64,000 bases of DNA from Schistosoma haematobium (taxonomy: Eukaryota > Platyhelminthes > Trematoda > Strigeidida > Schistosomatidae), in NCBI RefSeq assembly GCF_000699445.3, contig NC_067200.1, forward strand, positions 16,064,510-16,128,509. The letters run 5' to 3'. Every line of letters starts with the position of its first letter. Positions within the stretch are counted from its first letter, which is position 1. Positions 59,505-64,000 of the stretch are shown piece after piece. The notes under the pieces were generated by a model. That model did no database searches and was not told the origin of the DNA. It saw nothing but the letters and a program-made list of their open reading frames with translations. Both the position numbers and the translations under genes were made by a program.

Positions 59505-60443
59505 TTGGAAGGTGGCTGGGGCATTAGTTAGCCCGAACGGCATCACTTGATATTCATATAGACTATTGGGTACTGTGAATGCTGTCTTTTTTCTATCTTG
59601 AGGTCGGACTTCCACTTGCCAATACCCTGATGCTAAGTCTAAAGTCGAGAACCAACGAGCGCCTTTCATGGTATCTAATGTAGCGTCTAAATGTGGAAGT
59701 GGGAAGGAATCACGTTTAGTTATAGCATTAAGGCGGCGGTAGTCTACGAATAGTCGTAGGGAGGAGTCTTTCTTTTTCACTAAAACGATAGGCGATGCCC
59801 ATGGTGATGAAGATGGTACAATAATCTTTTTTTCTAGCATATCTTTTATCATTGATTCTAATTGAGGCTGGTAATGTACTGGTACTCGGCGAGGTGGTTG
59901 ACGTAATGGCGTGTGATCCCTTGTGAGGATGGAGTGCTGTACAGTGGTCGTCCGACTTCCAGAGATATTCTCAGAGAAAACGGAACTAAATTGTTGGAGT
60001 ACATCAGTGGTTGCTCGACGGTCTTTTTCACTTATTATTTTATTGTCCTGTACCTGACGTACAATTTCTGAAATTCCCACCTGGGCTAAGGACTTAGTTG
60101 GCATTTCATGGTGTTGTATGTGCACGAAAACTCCACTGATACTCGCTTCTGACTTATTCATGTATATAGAGACCTGGTATTTTAACATGAAGTCGACCCC
60201 GAGAATCATGTCCCAAGTTAGTGTGGGGCAAACCCAGAATTCATGTTGAAAAGGCTTCTTGTCTATAGTTAGCTCTAACCCTATCATAGAACACGCTTTC
60301 AAGGTTTCTCCGCTCGCGGTAATTAATGTAGAAGAGCATTGTTTACGTTGAGTGCTGTGGTTAGGTTTCTGCAAGAGGTCTTCCTTGATCAAGGATACTG
60401 AAGCTCCTGTATCAAATAGTATATTAATCTCAGTACTTTGCAC
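59505..60443 (-). pseudogene. Gypsy protease and N-terminal reverse transcriptase
   Basis: ILFDTGASVSLI near 60410 is the aspartic-protease motif. DMILGVDFML is the downstream flap/end region. PWASPIVLVKKKD, LRLFVDYRRLN and WFSTLDLASGYWQ are reverse-transcriptase motifs, ending in MPFGLTNAPATFQR. The frame is lost right after this, near 59505. Confidence 0.85.
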
Positions 60444-60499
60444 TCTAACCTAATAGTAACAGAGCATAAATGTTTAACATAGCAAGACGATATATGCAG

Positions 60500-60777
60500 A
60501 CGGCATTGCTTACCTCTGTTTTTGACGCGGTTATGCCAGCATTTCTTGGTACTTTTGCCGAAACGTCTGCAGTAGAAACATTCTATTTGCTGGTTCTGAT
60601 AGTTGTTCCTTGACGACCGTCCGTTCCACGTGGGAGTTGGCTGCCCTCGTCTACTATTCCGGTAGCTGCGGCACTTTGAAAGCTATCTTGTCGATTAGGT
60701 TCGGTGGCTTCCTCAATAGTCATCACTGTTGGTTGATAGGTCGCCAATGGAACTGACACTCTCTCAGCAGTCAAAAA
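60500..60777 (-). pseudogene. Gypsy gag C-terminus with damaged zinc knuckle
   Basis: After a stop at about 60777 the frame continues, then shifts near 60600. The knuckle reads CFYCRRFGKSTKKC, where the His of the usual C-x2-C-x4-H-x4-C pattern is Lys. RNA packaging by this copy would be impaired. Confidence 0.6.
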
Positions 60778-61323
60778 TCAAAGTGCTGTTCGTTTTAAAT
60801 CGGCTGTGTCAGCCGGTGGCACTCGGAGGATATGTTCTCTCAGTGCACCTGGCAGCAGTCCTTCAATAAAACGGGAGCGTGTAATTTCTTTTCGCCTCAA
60901 GATGTCAAGGCTTGGGAATGCCTGGGTTGCTATTTGATGTAATGAGTGAAGATAATCGATGAGGCCTTCATGCGGTTTCTGGTGGCGCGACGAAAATTGG
61001 ATGGCCGTCTGCTGGGTATCCACCTTCAACGAAAAACATTCATCCAAAATCTTCCAATTTTGAGATGGTGAATTGCACGCAGTAAAGCCGTTAGCTGTCG
61101 CTCGTTTCGCTGCTTCGTCATCTAAGTAGGACGGAAGGTAGTCGAAGTGTTCTGACGTTGGAACTCGACGTAGGCACGTCTATACTCTGATTTTCCAGAT
61201 ATCATAGTCTGATGAAACTCCTAATAGTGGCGGTTGGCGGGGCGTTGTGCTGACTGTTACCTTGCCTGGGATGACTGGGGGTTCATCATACTGTTCATCA
61301 TGTTTTGCCATAGATTCCTCCAT
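60778..61323 (-). pseudogene. Gypsy gag remnant
   Basis: It starts at the ATG at 61323-61321 (MEESMAKHDEQ). An in-frame TAG at 61180-61182 interrupts it and the frame continues to about 60778. The segment with GLIDYLHSLHQIATQAFP and RFIEGLLPGALREH is typical of Gypsy gag capsid regions. Confidence 0.7.
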
Positions 61324-62760
61324 CACCACTTGTAGCACGTATTATTAGCGTTTACTTGCAAGCAGAAGCGATCTGAAACACAACACAACAGAGTCAGAAC
61401 TGGCAGATGCCACTCAAGTGAGAACACGGCGTGCGAGCACAACAGAGATATATTAAAATTGAATTACGCGGTTTAAGTACAAAAAGGGATGTCTATTACA
61501 AAATGGTTTTACTCATTATCCAGCAGGTTTAGCTTGCGCAAGCCTTGTTCTTCTTCTTCTTCTTCTTCTAGTACGTTCACTTTCTGTTGTCCTGCAATAA
61601 GGAAAACAAACTTGCATTAGTAAAGTCACACGTAATGATTTTTGATACTGTTACAGAAATATTGGTCGTATTAAGCGCTAATTAACGGACTTGTGTCTGA
61701 CATAATTTTTTAGGTCGATTAAACTCTTAAATGCGAATAAGGTCAACTGTACCAATTGACGTTTAGCTATGCCGTTTAATTTCGATATAATAAATAAAAG
61801 TCTGTATTCGTCTAGCTGAACAATGTGGCAAACACTGGAACATTTATTGGCGTTTGCATGTACTGTTGTTGAACAGATCAGCGTTCATTAGATGATATCG
61901 ACATTGAAGAAAACCATAAAGATGTATTACTTATGTGCGGACTACAGTCTCATTATGATTATTATCCTTACTTGACTATGTAGCTTATTCAAGAGGGCTT
62001 GACTAGGATTTATCAGTGTTAGTCCAGTTGACCTCCCCCAGAGAAATAATTTTGTTGTAACATTGAACTGTTCCGAGTGCACAATTTTCAACTCGTTAAT
62101 CATAACTGAGACCTATTTGTATTCAGTTTCATATCAGTATAGACTGAATTGTTCTACATAGGAAATAAGTTCACAGATACTGCTAAAGAATAAATTGATT
62201 ATTTCATTTAATTCACAGTTAACACAATGGCATATATTAAGATACCAGATATTGCTTATCGATGGATACTAATACGAATTAGCCTTAGCGCAGATAATAA
62301 ATATTTGGTAATTGTAAGGCTGAACATCTTCTAATGCTATTATGAGTGAAGAACACACGGTCTGGTGAATTTCTTACCGAAATAGTACGAAACACATCAG
62401 ATGAAACTAGTTCCCGGAGAATTAACGCTAGATGCAACGACGTCGGAACTGTAGTCGAAAATACAGAAAACATATATGGAATGCGATCGACAGGAGTTTA
62501 TTAACGCAATCTGTAAGGCATTGAAAAAGCAGAACTTAAATCAAATTGTACGTGGCCCTAAAACAGGCCTTTATTCAGTCTCTTCACATTTATACTTGTC
62601 CTGAATAATCACATGATTATACTCCAGTTATCGCACCAAACATGGGAATTGTTGTCGTACCTCAGGTAATTACACTCATAATTGTGATGCACATTCTCAC
62701 AGACAACAGTCCAGTAACCTTCAGTAAATTTACGACAGATGAAGGCCGGACACTGAGTGT
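61324..62760. other. Non-coding stretch between the Gypsy remnant and the LINE copy
   Basis: No coding region was recognised. It includes a TTC microsatellite. Searching by eye for a Gypsy LTR or a purine/TGG motif pair gave nothing convincing. Confidence 0.4.
61548..61569. repeat. TTC microsatellite
   Basis: About seven TTC units in a row. Confidence 0.9.
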
Positions 62761-63914
62761 TCATTGCAGCCCTTCATGCGCAGCGTGCGCGTTTCAAACA
62801 GGGCAGTGATTTTGTACGTGTTGTGATTATCCATGCTTTTGTTTACTTGTTCCATCAAAAGCATTCTTGGTCCACTTTAACTTGAAGTTTTTCGATTCAG
62901 GTTTTGAATCTCGCTAAATTTTGTATTGTGGTACCTTCTTTCTCATTGACTGACACTTGTGTTCATATTGTGTTTTAAACCTTCTTAATCTGATTACAAT
63001 GGTTGGTTGCACTTATAAATGTGGACAGCCAAACCGTTTGTTCGTCATGGAGGAAGGAATGCAGTGCGATGAGTGCAAATATTGGTTCTATAAAGTGTGT
63101 ACCCGTTAAAGTCCTACTGCATACAAAAGATGCTCGAAGCCTAACTCGTATCAGGTTTGCATGTTTTGCCGTACAAATAAGACCCTACCAATCCAGGAGG
63201 CTATGAGCCTATTAGCTTTGGCCTGTAAGAAGATAGATGGTGGTTGCGTTGGTACTGTTGGCAAAGATTGCGTCACTGTAGTAAGTGCTGCCTGCCTGTA
63301 CCTGCCAGACACCCAACTGTACAACACGCAATTGAGCCTTCTAGCCCGAAACAATTAGTCAGCGCCACGCCATTAGACATTGGTGGCCAAGTTGCTGCAG
63401 CAGCAACTGAAGATCCCGACAAAACTATCACCGTCCTGAGAAATTGTTGACGCGGAGACGTAGAAGAGTATGAAAGATAGCCAAAACTACTCAGCCTAAG
63501 TCCCAAAGTAAGATCTCATCAAAGATTGTTGTGATTCATACGATCGACTCCCATGATTCTGTTACAAAGAAAACTAACGGTAAGATGCCTGTAGTCAGTA
63601 TGCAAGATCTGACATCACAGTCAAAAGCCGTGAACACGATTTTCAGAGAAGCTAAACCCCATCCTCGTTTGATTGTTTGGAATCTAGAGGAGTCGAAAGA
63701 CAATGACCTTGTCAAAAGACATGTACACGACCTGCAGTTAGTAGAATCCGTAATCGGAAACGTACTACCTGAAGAGGTTTCAAGAGTGCATATGAAGGTA
63801 ATACGACACGGTAAATGGATTGGAGTCGAGACCAAACCAAGAAGGATCTTGAAGTTTGTACTCGTGAATTTTGAGGAAATAAACATAACATTGAACAATA
63901 CACAAAACTCGTGA
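62761..63914 (+). pseudogene. LINE ORF1 with PHD-finger-like domain, degenerate
   Basis: After a less AT-rich leader (62761-62998), ATG 62999 opens MVGCTYKCGQPN, then CDECKYWFYKVCT, an in-frame TAA at 63107-63109, and CMFCRTN. The Cys spacing is that of a PHD finger, with Tyr where the usual His stands before KVC. A frameshift near 63310 separates a middle part (SATPLDIGGQVAAAATEDPD). The frame 63531-63914 continues with MPVVSMQDLTSQSKAVNT and PRLIVWNLEESKDND. ORF1 proteins with PHD-like fingers are known in CR1-type LINEs, where they bind nucleic acid. This copy is broken. Confidence 0.6.
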
Positions 63915-63949
63915 TTCAAATATACGTATTCGACCACATGCCCGACCGA

Positions 63950-64000
63950 AGCTGCTACCTTGACGCGGTGATCGGCTTGCCTATCGTGATGACCCAACCG
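63950..64000 (+). mobile_element. Start of LINE ORF2-proximal 5' sequence, cut by window edge
   Basis: GCGGTGATCGGCTTGCCTATCGTGATGACCCAA resembles 12318-12350 (TTGTGGTCGGGCTTGCTTGTCGTGATGATCCAA), which precedes the endonuclease frame in the other copy. It directly follows the ORF1 remnant, so the two fragments probably belong to one LINE family. Confidence 0.5.

Larger units (their letters stand above)
57350..61323 (-). mobile_element. Ty3/Gypsy retrotransposon remnant, gag-pol with stops and frameshifts
   Basis: On the minus strand the order is gag, zinc knuckle, protease, reverse transcriptase, RNase H, integrase, which is the Ty3/Gypsy order. No env-like gene follows. Breaks seen: a TAG in gag at 61180-61182, frame changes around 60780 and 60600, a frameshift near 59505, a stop after STTR at about 58876, a TGA near 58710, a frameshift near 57935, and stops around 57700-57840. 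Domains are otherwise well preserved, so decay is moderate. LTRs were not found: 57200-57349 and 61324-61700 do not resemble each other by eye. Elements of this group (Boudicca, Saci) are known from schistosomes; which family this is was not determined. Confidence 0.85.

Overview
The window looks like genomic DNA of a blood fluke (Schistosoma or a close relative). The grounds are the AT-rich composition, genes split into short exons with GT..AG introns, one 36-nt micro-intron, and several kinds of degenerate flatworm retroelement. This assignment rests on recognising gene and repeat families by eye; no database search was run.

Two host genes lie on the + strand. (1) Positions 2492-8995 hold the 3' part of a GW182/TNRC6-like gene (miRNA silencing scaffold): six coding exons in one continuous frame (571 residues, 5' end outside the window), with a UBA domain, a Gln-rich middle, Trp motifs and a C-terminal RRM. 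(2) Positions 39835-56588 hold what looks like a complete MIER-family corepressor gene: ten coding exons giving 734 residues, with an acidic N-terminus, an ELM2 domain, a SANT domain and an Asn-rich tail.

Between the genes (about 12.1-36.1 kb) is a transposon block. It starts with a degenerate LINE copy covering the endonuclease region (12.2-14.1 kb). Next is a broken MULE/FAR1-type transposase gene (14.1-16.2 kb), interrupted by a 383-bp insertion. A LINE reverse-transcriptase tail follows (about 18.9-19.2 kb). Last is the main feature, a 16.4-kb tandem array at 19705-36116.

The array is built as LTR-internal-LTR-internal...-LTR: eight 383-bp LTRs (5'-TGTAG...CTACA-3') alternating with seven internal regions of about 1.9 kb that have no gag or pol. 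A TGG-starting primer-binding site follows each of the first seven LTRs and a purine-rich tract precedes each of the last seven. The whole array is flanked by one 4-bp target-site duplication (GTGC). The insertion in the MULE is a solo LTR of the same family, in reverse orientation, also exactly 383 bp, with its own ATGT duplication. Diagnostic bases show that the six inner LTRs combine the 5' end of the rightmost LTR with the 3' end of the leftmost one, as LTR-LTR unequal recombination predicts.

The introns also carry structured repeats. A pair of 667-bp inverted LINE 3'-end copies encloses one GW182 exon. Two internally deleted RTE-type LINE copies, one with a nested insertion, lie in MIER introns together with two hammerhead-like relics. 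Downstream of MIER are a minus-strand Ty3/Gypsy element with damaged gag-pol and no recognised LTRs (57350-61323), and a LINE copy with a PHD-finger ORF1 running to the window edge. The remaining non-coding stretches show nothing I can name.
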